DNA from: Antennarius striatus
Lineage: Eukaryota > Chordata > Actinopteri > Lophiiformes > Antennariidae
Assembly: GCF_040054535.1 (NCBI RefSeq)
Contig: NC_090795.1
Location: 9,106,501 to 9,170,500, forward strand
Length of the DNA stretch: 64,000 bases
Reading direction: 5' to 3'
The notes beneath the pieces were generated by a model that was not told the origin of the DNA, searched no databases, and saw only the letters and a list, made by a program, of their open reading frames with translations. Both the position numbers and the translations under genes were made by a program. This document shows, piece after piece, positions 1 through 11,454 of this stretch. The number at the start of each line of letters is the position of its first letter. Positions within the stretch are counted from its first letter, which is position 1.

Positions 1-266
1 TAAAAAAATAAACTAAAATCAGCAGCTATGTCTTGTTGTTTTTTAAATTAATTCTGGAAGGAAAGGATTTCAAACATTAATTTTTCAAAATACCAACTGC
101 CTCTCTCACTGGCTGCAAAGGTGGGAAAGGCTTTGGGTCGTAAAGGGTTTAATAAATGACTTTTGAAAGAACAGAAAGCGTTGTCAGATTGTAATAAAAG
201 GGAAGAAATATTTTGATCATGTACAGTACATTTTAGAAAAGCTCAACATAAACAAGTAGGACTGTG

Positions 267-339
267 GGCCCAGTGGCCTAATGGATAAGGCATCAGCCTC
301 CGGAGCTGGGGATTGTGGGTTCAAGTCCCACCTGGGTCG
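267..339 (+). tRNA. tRNA-Arg (anticodon CCG)
   Basis: A 73-nt cloverleaf folds cleanly. The 7-bp acceptor stem pairs 267-273 with 332-338 (one G-T wobble at the second pair), with discriminator G at 339. The D stem is 276-279/288-291, the anticodon stem 293-297/305-309, and the loop 298-304 carries CCG at 300-302. The T stem is 315-319/327-331 with loop TTCAAGT. An A box (from 274) and a B box (GGTTCAAGTCC, 318-328) are present. No CCA is encoded, as expected in eukaryotes. It has no intron. A run of four or more T does not follow closely; the nearest is CTTTAATTT about 10 nt downstream, so termination efficiency is uncertain. Confidence 0.93.
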
Positions 340-1492
340 GATCCTCTCCTTTAATTTATATATGCATATATTCTGCATCCATTCACAGTTGGTCTGACAA
401 TAACCTGAGATTAAAATGGTTCACCGGTCCCTCTGTTGGATTGCCTTGCATCAAACAGCTGTGGTGGACATACCTGAAAAGATACCATTTTAAATACAGG
501 CTGCTGCCAAACTGATGGTTTATTATTGATGAACTAAATGTAAGACACTTGTGGAGTCCCTTCAGACAGAGAAGTGAAAAAAAACAGCAACATACAAGTA
601 GGAAGTGATCTTTTCTTTCCTTTATTTCCATCACAATAAATAATATCCGTTGAAAACAACTAGATTTATGCAGGGAAGCCATTTTCGGAGAAAATTGTTC
701 CATTTTTATGATAATCAAACGTCGTTAGCAGCTTTTTGATGTTGCTAAAGTTGGATATGGGTCTCTTAATTCTTTTATATCTCTAAATTCAACATATATG
801 TTCTAATGATATCTGATCTAATGATGTCAAAAACCGATTTCAGCAGACTTATCAGAAAAAGAAAGCTTTGCTGCCTCCCTGTGGCTAAATCTGTGCGCAC
901 ACGCTGCACACATTATGACGTCACGCACTAAAAAAAACAGTTTCAAGGAAGAACACAGTTGCTTCGAATTAATAGTACAATAAAATATATATGCATGATA
1001 AAAAATATATATTATATGTGTAATAAAAATAAAACTGACACGTATCAAATCAAGCTCGTCTGGTTTGAACCAGCCGTCATGAACGTTTCAACAACATCGC
1101 CTACGTCATCAACAAGCTGCGCATGCGCAGTACAATGTGAAAGCAGACGTATCATCAGTCAGCGGGACTCGACCCAAACTACTGTATTTATCAACCTCGG
1201 TGTTTCAGGTATGGATATTCCGAACACCGTTGCCGCTTCTGGGCCTCGAGGACTCTCTAAATAACAGGACCCCATCGCGAAAAGAGACTAAAAGTGGCAC
1301 CTTAAGAAGTGGGGTTCACTTTTTAAAGTCACCCCACAGTTGACAGGAGATACGCACTTGCTTCCTGTTGTCAGTGAGGCTGTTTGATGACGGAAGGAGA
1401 TCAAATAATGTAAAGACCGGAGACCGGAATCAACGAGGAGCTGACGCCGACAGCCTGACCGGAGGTGAGCGACCCATGAGCGTGTTGGGGGT
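340..1492. promoter_or_regulatory. Spacer and likely promoter/5' UTR of the SHARPIN/HOIL-1L gene
   Basis: No coding exon is recognised here. The first part (340-1050) is AT-rich and unremarkable. From about 1070 the sequence becomes richer in GC and CpG (for example TGCGCATGCGCAGT at 1117-1130, an NRF1-like palindrome) and continues into the first coding exon, as expected for a housekeeping-type promoter. A possible splice donor (GGAG|GTGAGC at 1462-1471) could mark an alternative 5' noncoding exon; this is inference. Confidence 0.4.
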
Positions 1493-2034
1493 ATGTCGCT
1501 GACTTCAGGAGGCTGGGCTCACGGTCCGGGCGACACGCCGGACCAGTCCGCCGCCCTCCCCGCTCACCATGAGGCCTCACCGTCACAACTTGGCTGCCGG
1601 ACCGTCCTCATGTCGGTTCGGGTGTCGGTGTGTCACTCTGGTATTCGGCCGCTGTGTCTTCCCGGAGCAGGTGGCGACTCCCTCCGCCTGCAACTTAGCA
1701 TGGACCCCGGGAAGTCCGGGGAATTCCGGCTGTCGCTTCAGGACGGCAGCGGGACCGGCCGGAGTGCGGTGAGCACACAGCACAAATACACGCAAAACAC
1801 GTGGAAACATGTCTGTAAATAAGTTTATAGTCACTACAAGACTAGAGACAAAGTCAGAGTTACAGAGACTTTTTATTATTATATTATTATTGTTAGTTAT
1901 TATTATTGTTATTATTATTATTGTTATTATTATTTTATTACATTGTCAGTGTTCGTGTGTTCGTCCGTCTGTTAGTCCACCAAATACCTTTGCAACCATT
2001 GTTGATAGATAGATAGATAGATAGATAGATAGAC

Positions 2035-2073
<39 letters not shown>

Positions 2074-2483
2074 TAGACAGATAGACAGATAGACAGATAG
2101 ACAGATAGATAGATAGACAGATAGACAGATATACTTTATTTATCCCAAACTGATAGGAAGATGAAACAAAAAGCACATTACTCGGGCAGCAAATGGGATG
2201 AAAAAGACATGATGAGGTCAAGCTGCGTTGAGCTTGACCTTGAGAAAACTAAGTTAAATTTAAACTTTTATACACTGAAGAATGGGATAAGATAGAAAGA
2301 CAAGGGGGGAAGGCCAACATGAGTAAAACCATAGATCAAGTAGGTCAGAGCACTAGCTGTGATCTTTGACCTATGCCAGTAGGTCAGGGTAAAATTTTGA
2401 ATTCAGGGGTGTCGCAAAATGTTGCAGTCTGACTGCCTTGGTTCTACTTATTATTATAGCAGACATTGCATTTTATCAACAAT

Positions 2484-2571
<88 letters not shown>

Positions 2572-5500
2572 TATATACAATATATAGAGTAGTAGAGTCA
2601 GCCAGTAAGAGGTTAAGTTTGACAAAAGTGTTGATTCTCTCTTCAGTCATCTGGTGTGGAGTTATTTGGGCTCAAACAACAGATTCAGGTTTTATAAGCT
2701 AGTTACATGCATATGCATTTTGACAGCTGTTCTGTGACTTTGGTCCTCCTAAATATAAGTATTATAATACCTAAATATTATAAGTTTGGAAACATTGCTA
2801 ATTTCTTAGCCAATCTTTGTTTTTATGGAACTCAGTGACTATTGAAAAATCATAATTTTTGGACACTTCCTGAAGCTTCATCAAAAGAGACCAAGAAGAA
2901 AGAGAAGACAGTGATGGGTTTCTTTACAAGGAGCCTACCAGAGTCTCAGAGTGTCATGGCATAATGTAACCCATGATTCATTCTCCATTAGTTATTTGTG
3001 CCCCATTTGTTTCCCTGTTACCAGACCATCGCTGAGTTTGATTTGGGGACAGTAAAGTATGAAGTGAAGTCACCAAAGTGCCACGAACTGAGTTTAGTTA
3101 CGCCTCCGCATGAACGCATCAGCTTCAACTTCCGCTGTGAGCAGGAGGCTCAGGAGTGGGCTACAGTGGTGTTATCATCTCTGAGAGAAGCACAAAGAGG
3201 TCAGTCACCTTTCATGTCATGTGAACTGAGCTAGTCTTCCCTCAAACAGTTGATTTGTTTGCTACTTATTTGAGCGGAAGAGTTTCTCTTTGCCTTCCTT
3301 GATGTAGCTTAACAGCACTTTCGTCAGTCTCAACCACCATAACCAAATCTCTTTTTTCAGCTTCAGATGGAATTTCAGTCAATTGCTCACTGTTTACTCT
3401 GTTGAATGTTAAAAATTGTTAATAACAACAAAGATGATATTTAAATAAATTTCAAAAGTAGTGCACAACCAGTAAGCTATCGGCTATGGTTTGGGCCCAT
3501 CATTTTAAAGAAAGTTAATATATTCTTAGCCAGAAAATCTCCACTGAGTATCTCTTTGAGTTTGGGGATGCTGAACTCAACTTGCTAGGAAGACACTTCA
3601 AGAATGGACTTGGGACATGTATAAAATTCATTATCGTTCCTGAAAATGTAGGAGGGAATTTGTTTAGGTCTTTTTAGTTTCATTGGATTTCTGAACTGAG
3701 TTCCCTGGCACTCAAAACAGATTATCACTGAAATTAGTGTTGGTCAGGGACGCTGATCAATTATCAATTACTGTGGATTCATTATCCCTGTAGCAGCAAA
3801 CAGAACCGTCTTGTTTCCAGAGACACACTAAAACTGGATGAATAACTACAATTCATTACGTTCTACCCTCTAAGGACTGCTGTGTTCCCCTGTGGCCCCT
3901 ACTTACATAATACAATACTATATAATGTACTGTACTGGGTAAATGGGCTAAGATTAGAAACGGTGATGTAAAAACACATCAAGGATCAAATGGAAACATT
4001 CACTTTGTTTTTTTCTGCGTTGTCATCTCTTCTGTTTTAAAAACTTTGTCTAAGCAGAAGCAGCAATATGAAAGTTAGTGGAAGATTGAAAGGTTTCAGT
4101 CCACAGCTGCATAGAGCACAAAATAAAAATGTTTGTCTGGTTGTTTGACTTTTCTCTTTGACAGTTGTCCCCAAAGATGGCGGTCAAACGCGGCTCACTG
4201 ATGGTCTCAATATTCAGAGTACATTGTCCTTGCAGCAAACAGGTGTGTGCACTGACCACTTCCCTGCTAACATAATATATTATCGTCTAGTATGATGTAA
4301 TGTGACTGATTTACACATCAGTCCCTTACCAGCTGTTAACTGTTAAGGCATTATCCCTTTCACACACTTTGCAGTATGCTGACCATCATGGCTTGTCTGT
4401 GATTCTTTCTGCTCATATCTTCTGCAGAGGAAACCTGCGTTGAGCTTTCCCGAGCCATAGAAGCAGGTGACATGCAGTCGGCTTCTGTCTTTGCTGCCAC
4501 ACTTGCCCGACAACATGCCAGTCTAAAGATTCAGCCCTCTGCCAAAGATAACAATGAAAGTGAAATCAGGTAGGAGTGTTTTTACCATTTAATATAACTA
4601 AAACATTAAAAAGAATGTGGTTGATATTCAAAAATTAATTCAATTTTAAAGTGTAATATAAAGTAGATCGTGGTGTCATCAGTGCAGACTATGTGATGAA
4701 TGGCTACTCTTTTGTATTATCACAGCTTGGCTGTTGTAGTCGAGGACTCTTCTTCATCCTGTTGTATTACTGTGAAAGTTTTTCCACACATGACTACTGC
4801 AGTACTGAAACAGCAGGTCAGTCTGAAGCACTCTCCTCTTCATCATTTGTGTAGAGTTGGTTTAATTTGGATGTTGCAAAATTGCTATTTCCATGAAATA
4901 AGTTCTGAGTTGACTTATTTCTTTAAGTTCAAAGTTTCTGCTTTTATATGTTAGAGTTTTTTTATAGTAGGTTTACATCCTTTAATATGAATAACTTATT
5001 TTGCACCACTGTGCTCACTCTTCAACTTCCTTGAGGCCCTGTCAGGAGCAAAACAACAAAGGAAACGTTAGCTGCGTTTTAACACTGCAGTATAAACACC
5101 AAAAAGTCAGCATTAAAAAAACTAGTAACAACATCCAGCATACTACTCTTGTTATTCTGGGCACTCCAAATGGAGCTAGACATTCATGGAGTTGAAATGT
5201 TGCAGGTTCCTTCTTAAAAATATAAAAAGGTGGGATTTTTATTCAGGTGAGGATGACCCACAATCACAGTTTGCTGTTCCTCTCTCTTTGGTTTTCTTTC
5301 ACCTCAGATGTTTCTTGAGTATGGCTTTCACCCATGGGTACAGCGCTGGGTGATTGGTCAGTGTCTGTGCACTGACCAGCGCTCTCTGGCCTCATACGGC
5401 GTTCATCAAGATGGTGACACAGCCTTCTTGTACCTCCTGTCGGCCCGTCACGCTCGCCTGACCTTACAAGTGCTTCAACAGGACCAGGAGAGTGCCCTTC

Positions 5501-8500
5501 TTCTCAGTCATCCATCGTTGTCTCGCTCCACTCCTCCCCTGCCTGCGGCCTCTACAAATGGCCTCTCAACTGTGGACCAGAGGCCATACACCACCCTACC
5601 TCCCAGAACCCATGCCAACAGCCACAGTAAGGGTAAGGGTAATCATATGGGCTTCTCAGTGTTGTCAAACTTGCATTGTCATTTAAGTCATGCTTTCATA
5701 CATTTTCTTAACTGTTTCCGCTTTTGTGGGTCACGGATTTGCTGAAGCGTATCCGAGCGGACTTGTGGAAAAGTGGCGGGGACTCTCCCGGCACAACGCT
5801 GGTTCACAGCGGAGCTTATTTAACACATATCTGTTTTTTTTTAATTATTATCATTCATGAAATAGTGAATCCATAAAGAAGTGATTGAGCTGGTGTGTAG
5901 CAAATGGTAATATTGTTATCATTTGTCAGAAACAGTTTCATGTAGGAAAGAAAATCATAAGATCAACTTCCGGTCACCAAAGCTTCCCAGTCAGCTTTCC
6001 GCTGATCTTTACCTGGAAATTATGTTCTGGTCAAGGTGGATACTCATTGATCATACAAACGTTATAACACGTTATAAGTTTTATTAATCAGTTATTATAT
6101 GGGCTGTTTTAAATTCCTGATGTTTTGATACGTCACCGTGACGTTATGTTTTCTATTTTATATTACGTTATTGCAACGTTATCGTGACATTCGATTGTAG
6201 TCAGGCACCTTTTAGGGGAGCCCAGGTGCATCGTGGGGTCCTGTCAGAGAGGTCCAGCGCCGTTAGCGCTAGTTTTTAGTTTCAGTTAGTGAGAGTTAGC
6301 GATCAGAACGAATGAACAGAGGCTGTTTACCCGTCCGAACCGAATCATTTAATGCAGTTAATCTGTAATGCTGCTGAAAGTTTAATTAAATACAAATCGA
6401 ACTGTTCCCTGTGTGGCGCCTCTCTCTAACCAGAGCAACCGCGGTGGATGAGGTGGGTCCAACAAACTAAATACAGTCGCCTCCGGGCATACCTACAATA
6501 TGGGCATTGTTGGTGAGAAAATCGGTGCTGAGGTTCTTCACACATCTCTCTGGCAGGTCTGAGCGAAGAACAAAGAACATTCCAGTGTGAATACTTTTAA
6601 GAGATTCATTGCGCTCCTCTTTATGGGAGGACTTGAATGAATGAATTAGCATATCTAAATGTCCATCCATTGTTAAACTTGAATCCAAGTTGAATGCTGT
6701 ATATTTAATTTGATAAATGCTTAATGTTCAAACAGGCATAATCTGGTGATGCAGAGGAAAACAACCACACCTGCAGCACTAGGGCCACAACAAAGTCTTG
6801 TTGCGCATGAAAGCATAGTGATAAATCGTTCAGAGACCTTAAAGTAGAGACACCTGCTAATAAACACACTGGGCTCAAAGAGTCATTTGCAGATGTTTAC
6901 TAATTGGTTATTCTGCTTTCTCATTAAATATTTCAGGTGGGTCAAACACAAGTGAGTTAAGAGATCTCATCAACCTAGATATGTCCCAACTCAAAGAGGC
7001 ACTGAGCCCCATCACAGCCTCCACCCAGGTAATGGACTGCTGCTGCTTTTGGCACTTCAATATGTTTTGACCATTTACATCCCGCGAAGCGGTGATGTAT
7101 TGTAATTGTCAGTTTTTGTGTGTTCGTCCGCCCGTCCATCCACCAAATATCTTCACAACCATTGCAGATACAAAGATGAAAGAAAAAGCACATTACTCAG
7201 GCGGCAAAGGGGATAAAAATTAGATCAATCAATCAATCAATCAACTTTATTTATATAGCGCTTAATCACATCTGAAGACATTTCAAAGCGCTTTACAAAT
7301 AGAAAGCCAACAATGCCCTCCAGAGCAAGCATAAGCGACGGTGGCAGGGGAAAACTCCCTCATTGAGGAAGAAACTCCGGGCAGGACGCAGGCTCTGGAA
7401 GGCGGTCATCCGCCTTGACCTGTTGGTTGGGAAAGAGAAATACACTGGGGACAGAGATAGGTCAAGTGAAAGAGAGAGGGAGAGAGAGAGTAGCAGATAG
7501 GTCAGTTAAAAAGTTAAAATCCTCCACAACTGGCCAACGTTCAAACTCTATCCTAGCGTAAACTGATTGATATTTGTCCCAGAAACCCTGCTCTTTGGTG
7601 TGGTGTGCAGGAAAAGGCAGATCGCACTGCTGATGAGAAGAGGATTAACAAAAATGATTGGGAAGACCAGCTACACAGTAGCTTAAGAATTAGGGCAACT
7701 ACGTAGTACACCCTAGGAGTAACTTGTTCAGTATGTTTTTCAAGGGCAGTGTTCAGGACGTGAATAGATGACGTAGTTTTCTTCACCTTGAGAAAACTAG
7801 TTCAAGGTCAAATTTCAACTTTTGTACATTTTTTTGCACATATCTCAGGAACCGGATAAGATAGAAAGACGAAACAAAAAGCATTATATTCAGGGAGGCA
7901 TGGTGATAAAAATTAGACCACAACCTTGCCCTTGAAAAACTAGGCTAAGGACAAATTTTCAATTTTATACCTTTTTAGGCACACATCTCAGAAACCTGAT
8001 GAGATATACTGTAATAAACAAAACAAAAAGATTTTCAGGAAGCCAGGGGCACAAAATGTGATGATGTCGCGCGATGTGGCAGTCTCTGACTGCCTTGTTT
8101 AAAATGTATTAGAAAACACTGAAAGAGAATGAAAAAAAATAAAGAATATTTGTGTGTCTTAGGGCTGGCCATGCCCATCTTGTACTTACATAAATAAACC
8201 AACACGTCCGGGCTGTGAGATCTGCAGCACAAACCGCCCTGAGAACTACGTCATTCCAGGGGGATATCGTCCAGATGCTCTGGAACTTCAAAGAATCCAG
8301 CAGGAGAAGGAGTCCATCAGACAGTACCAGCAGGTACAAAGCACACACTCCTACCTGTACTGCATCATTTTCCACATTACACACAGTATTTATGCATTTA
8401 CAATCATACACGTACTTAGGAAAACCTCCGTTTTATGTGCAGTTTTGTGGCAATTTTAAAAAACGTGTTGCAACAAGCTGCAACCCAGCACGTTTTCTAA

Positions 8501-11454
8501 TTGGGAACAACACCAAGGCAAGGGAAAGAAGAGATAGATTAGTAGTTGACATTTGATTATAACTCTACAAGCTCTCTCAGGTTGACTCTCTTCTCTTTTG
8601 TCTCTGTTTTTTTAAAGGAGAAAGGGAGAAGAGAGGTGCTGAGGAGTGCAAACAACTCACTCCTGTTTAACCTGGACCAGGACATCTGAACACAGAGACA
8701 CAAGCATACGCACACTCCATGACTATGCGTGTTTCCCAGTTTGAAATTACAGCCACATTTTCGGATGTACCCATCAAACACTTTACTTTTAAATACAGTA
8801 ACTCATCAATGACAATGTCTGTGTGAACATCTATATGCTTGAATTTTTATCATCTGATTATTTATATCCTGCTTTTGACAGAATGTAGGTTAACAAGCAC
8901 ATTTGGACCACACTGATGAGACTTTTTAAGCCTTGTATATGCCAAATAATCGAAGCAGAAGGTGGTGATGCATCTTGGTCTGCACGGTTTTACATGAAGG
9001 AGAATTGTTGATTATATATTTTAAGATATTAACATTTTAAAGTTTACAAAATGTAACCAATATAGATTTTCCCCTCAAAAATATAATGAAAAATATTCTG
9101 TCACAAGGTCAAATCTTAAGGTTACCTGGCCTTGATGAACCCGGCATTGACCGTTCAGTATCAGAAAACTGTACATCAGCTGATTAAATGTGGGTTTTCG
9201 TGTACAGTATTAACTGCTTTATTAATTTTGTCAAACCTGAAGTAAACTTAAATAATAATAATAATTAAAATGCAGCTATAATCATCATTATATAGTTATT
9301 TAGCATGACTGCTCCGTGGTTTTACTGCACAGGTTGCCACAGTGAAGAGTGAGCCACCTTCTAATCTTCTGTCAAGCTCCTGTCAACACATGATGCTCAA
9401 ACTGTAGTGAGACATTATGAAAAATGCTGGATAATTGTGATCTCTGCTGGCTGTCATCATGGACTGTTATTTTATTGAACTTCTAAAGAGCAGAGGTTTC
9501 CACTTCATTGAATGTATTGGTCCGATTTTTAATTTTGCACTGTCAGTTGGGTTTATAAAAAGAAATCCGAATAAAAGTCTTGATATGCAATGCGTGTGAC
9601 TGCTCATGTACAGTATGTGCAAATACATCCATTTTATTGTATTTTACTTTTAAATGTGATCAATTTCACTCTGCCCTCGTGACACAAGTAGAAGGGAGAA
9701 GGTTTAATTCATAACACTGCTAACACATCACCCCATGTGACAGGCAAGGGAAGAGGAGCGCAAGGAGAATTTTGCCCAGCTAATGATGATCGACAGCCAA
9801 GACCTGCTCCCTAACCCCGATCCTGTGGACTGTAGGATCTGCTACGTAGACCTCAAGCCGGGAGAAGGGGTCCTCCTGAGGGAGTGTCTCCACTGCTTCT
9901 GCCGGTAAGATCCAGGGAGTGGTACGTAATATGAAACGTTTTTCATGATTCACACCTGTCATTACCTTTGTGTTTGTGTGTTCCTGCCCAGAGAGTGCTT
10001 ACGTTCAGTCATCATGCTTAGTGAGGAGCCAGAGGTATCTTGTCCTTACAGAGATGACACATACTCCTGCACATGCTCCCTACAGGAGAGGGAAATCAAA
10101 GCTGTGAGTCAAACCAAAGCGTGTAGTAATGGTTCAAATACCAGACTGAATTGCTTCCCTGACAAATTAGTTCCAGAGAAAACCTGATCCATACCAGGGC
10201 TGTTGATATTATGTCATTGCTGGTATATTTACCTTCATTTGTTTACTTTGCATAACACTTCAGCAGTATTATTAGGGTAACTAATCCACCGAAGTTTCCA
10301 ATTTCCTTCCCTGCCTTCTGTCCAGTTGGTGCCTCTTGAAGAGTATGAGCGCTGGCTTCAGAGAGGTCTGTCCGTGGCCGAGTCTCGCTGTGAGGGCAGC
10401 TACCACTGTGCAACTCCAGACTGTCTGGGCTGGTGCGTTTACGAGGACACAGTCAACGTCTTCCATTGCCCCGTCTGCAGGAAGCAAAACTGTCTCATCT
10501 GCAAAGTATGACAGAGTTCTTTCAGTGTGTACAGACATAATATTACATGATTATTATTTCCCACAAATTCTGCCTTTATATCCTAGCTGTATTTTTGTTT
10601 AATCCTCAGTCTATCCATGAGGGAATGAACTGCAAACAGTACCAAGATGATCTTGCATCACGTGCTATAAATGACTCTGCTGCCAGGAGGACAACACATC
10701 TGCTCAAGGTGAACTGTACCTGGCACTGGTGTACTATACTGTATATCCTCCAACAAAGGAGGAAAATCCTCTCAACTGCAGATAGTGCCAGGGGTCTGAT
10801 TTGGGTTTACTGTATATGTGTAAAACATACTGTAGACAAACAAACTTGAGAGAAAAATATATAATCATTTATATACACTCCATCCCATGTATACAACTAT
10901 TTTGTAGAATTTAATTCCCTGTAATCCAAAACAAATGACAGTACAATTTATTTCCTCCCCCACAGACTCTTGTGCAGTCAGGAGAGGCGATGCACTGCCC
11001 CCAGTGTGGCATCATTGTGCAGAAGAGGGATGGATGTGATTGGGTGCGCTGCACTGTCTGTCACACTGAAATTTGCTGGGTGACCAGAGGGCCCCGCTGG
11101 GGGCCAAAGGTATGAAATCCTTCTTTCTTGACCACATGTTTGATGATCTAGGAACCACCCTGTGTCTGTGTTCTACAGCTTCAAATGAAAGAACAATTCA
11201 TTCACTTTTGGTTGATAAGTTTCATGATAAGGTGGATTGTATAAAGAAGAAGATTCACTCACAAGTGGTTCAACTCACCCTTCCTCCATCACATGAATGA
11301 TGGAATGGTGGCATGCCACGGTGATTAAATGTTATTCAAATGTTTGACATGTCTCATTGTCATTCCTTTAAAGGGTCCCGGGGACACCAGTGGAGGATGT
11401 CGCTGCAACATCAATAATCAGAAATGCCACCCTAAATGCCAAAACTGCCACTGA
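1493..11454 (+). CDS. sharpin: SHARPIN/HOIL-1L composite: PH-like, UBL, NZF and RING-IBR-RING E3 subunit of LUBAC
   Basis: Fourteen coding exons join in frame to 708 aa: 1493-1768, 3025-3199, 4165-4242, 4428-4569, 4726-4816, 5308-5632, 6937-7028, 8163-8333, 9744-9904, 9992-10103, 10326-10505, 10610-10708, 10966-11109, 11374-11454. Residues about 40-150 resemble the SHARPIN PH-like dimerisation domain (LRLQLSMDP). About 177-210 is the LUBAC-tethering helix (LSRAIEAGD), 235-310 the ubiquitin-like domain ([10 protein letters not shown]) that binds HOIP, and 394-420 a Npl4 zinc finger (GWPCPSC..CEIC). RING1 starts at C480, followed by IBR and RING2 with the catalytic-type Cys at residue 658 (DGCDW, nt 11035-11037) and the family's terminal Cys-rich tail ending CQNCH. 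Human SHARPIN (387 aa) stops after the NZF; human RBCK1 (510 aa) lacks the PH part. Position next to oplah/foxh1 matches SHARPIN; an rbck1-like name is equally defensible. The 1493 start has G at -3; ATG 1610 (669 aa) is the alternative. Confidence 0.9.
1871..1940. repeat. (TTA)n-rich microsatellite
   Basis: Imperfect TTA/TTG trinucleotide array in the first intron of the LUBAC gene, just before a dispersed-repeat copy. Confidence 0.85.
1945..2445 (+). repeat. Dispersed repeat family R, copy 1, interrupted by a GATA/GACA array
   Basis: The left part (GTTCGTCCGTCTGTTAGTCC, then CACCAAATACC) matches 7117-7150 and the reverse complement of 37900-37945. The middle part (GAAACAAAAAGCACATTACT) matches copies at 7170 and 37860. 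The right end (GGGGTGTCGCAAAATGTTGC) matches the reverse complement near 37550-37575. It lacks coding capacity. It lies in intron 1 of the LUBAC gene. Confidence 0.7.
2003..2131. repeat. (GATA)n/(GACA)n microsatellite
   Basis: About 130 bp of tetranucleotide units, GATA at both sides and GACA in the middle, inside family R copy 1. Its open frame is only a by-product of the repeat. Confidence 0.95.
2488..2570. repeat. (GT)n microsatellite, about 83 bp
   Basis: Uninterrupted GT dinucleotides in intron 1 of the LUBAC gene. Confidence 0.97.
5735..6480. other. Unexplained intronic block, possibly a solo LTR-like fossil
   Basis: This stretch in the intron between 5632 and 6937 differs from its neighbours in composition: a GC-rich start, an AT-rich middle, then a part with GCGCCGTTAGCGC and, near 6390-6460, an AT-rich signal followed by TGTGTGGCGCC and an end reading CCAACA. 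That order resembles the R-U5 end of a retroviral-type LTR. No second copy, no clear target duplication and no coding part were seen. Family and age are undetermined, and it may be something else. Confidence 0.25.
7083..8100 (+). repeat. Dispersed repeat family R, copy 2, with a nested interspersed repeat
   Basis: It begins GCGAAGCGGTGATGTATTG, like the reverse complement of copy 3 (GTGATGTACTGTATTG), and ends GCAGTCTCTGACTGCCTTG, like copy 1. It contains two diverged tandem units of about 130-137 bp (7784-7920 and 7921-8050), each with the order CTTGA(A)AAACTAG, a CAAATTT block, a CACA.CTCAG block and AACAAAAAG. A different repeat sits at 7215-7445. It lies in the intron between 7028 and 8163 of the LUBAC gene. 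No open frame is convincing. Confidence 0.7.
7215..7445. repeat. Interspersed repeat with ATTTATATAGCGC / AAAGCGCTTTACAA motifs
   Basis: Five ATCA/ATCAATC units lead into a TTTATTTATATAGCGCTTA motif and a CAAAGCGCTTTACAA motif, which I know as a very common repeat signature in fish genomes. The class (SINE or LINE 3' tail) cannot be settled here. It interrupts family R copy 2. Confidence 0.6.
8618..9596 (+). CDS. sharpin: Alternative terminal exon giving a SHARPIN-like short isoform (coding 8618-8689, then 3' UTR)
   Basis: A polypyrimidine tract ending TTTAAAG precedes 8618. The exon reads in phase 0 from the NZF exon (8163-8333) and adds 23 residues (start [10 protein letters not shown], end NLDQDI) before TGA at 8687-8689. 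An AATAAA lies at 9570-9575, followed by a GT-rich stretch, so a complete 3' UTR of about 900 nt fits before the next exon at 9744. The product would be 473 aa: PH-like, UBL and NZF but no RING-IBR-RING, the architecture of mammalian SHARPIN. Because 8333 can splice in the same phase either to 8618 or to 9744, both forms are possible. Expression of either form is not shown by the sequence. Confidence 0.65.
9570..9575 (+). terminator. Internal polyadenylation signal AATAAA (short isoform)
   Basis: A canonical hexamer lies about 880 nt after the TGA of the alternative exon, with a TGTGTGAC-type GU-rich stretch 20-30 nt downstream. It lies inside the host gene, about 170 nt before the first RBR exon. 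Confidence 0.6.

Noticed and set aside
2003-2131. CRISPR-like periodic array
   Set aside because: Units of four bases without spacers in a eukaryotic intron: a microsatellite.
1946-2221. 91-aa frame rich in Leu-Ser-Ile-Cys repeats
   Set aside because: Translation of the GATA/GACA microsatellite in family R copy 1.
2444-2702. His-Thr and Cys-Val repeat proteins
   Set aside because: Both strands of a (GT)n tract; the same applies at 51775-52192, 55704-56092 and 57493-57833.
9744-11454. RING-IBR-RING exons as a separate downstream gene
   Set aside because: The exon at 9744 has an acceptor and phase matching the NZF exon end at 8333, no own start codon or promoter is apparent, and the NZF-RBR linker follows RBCK1.
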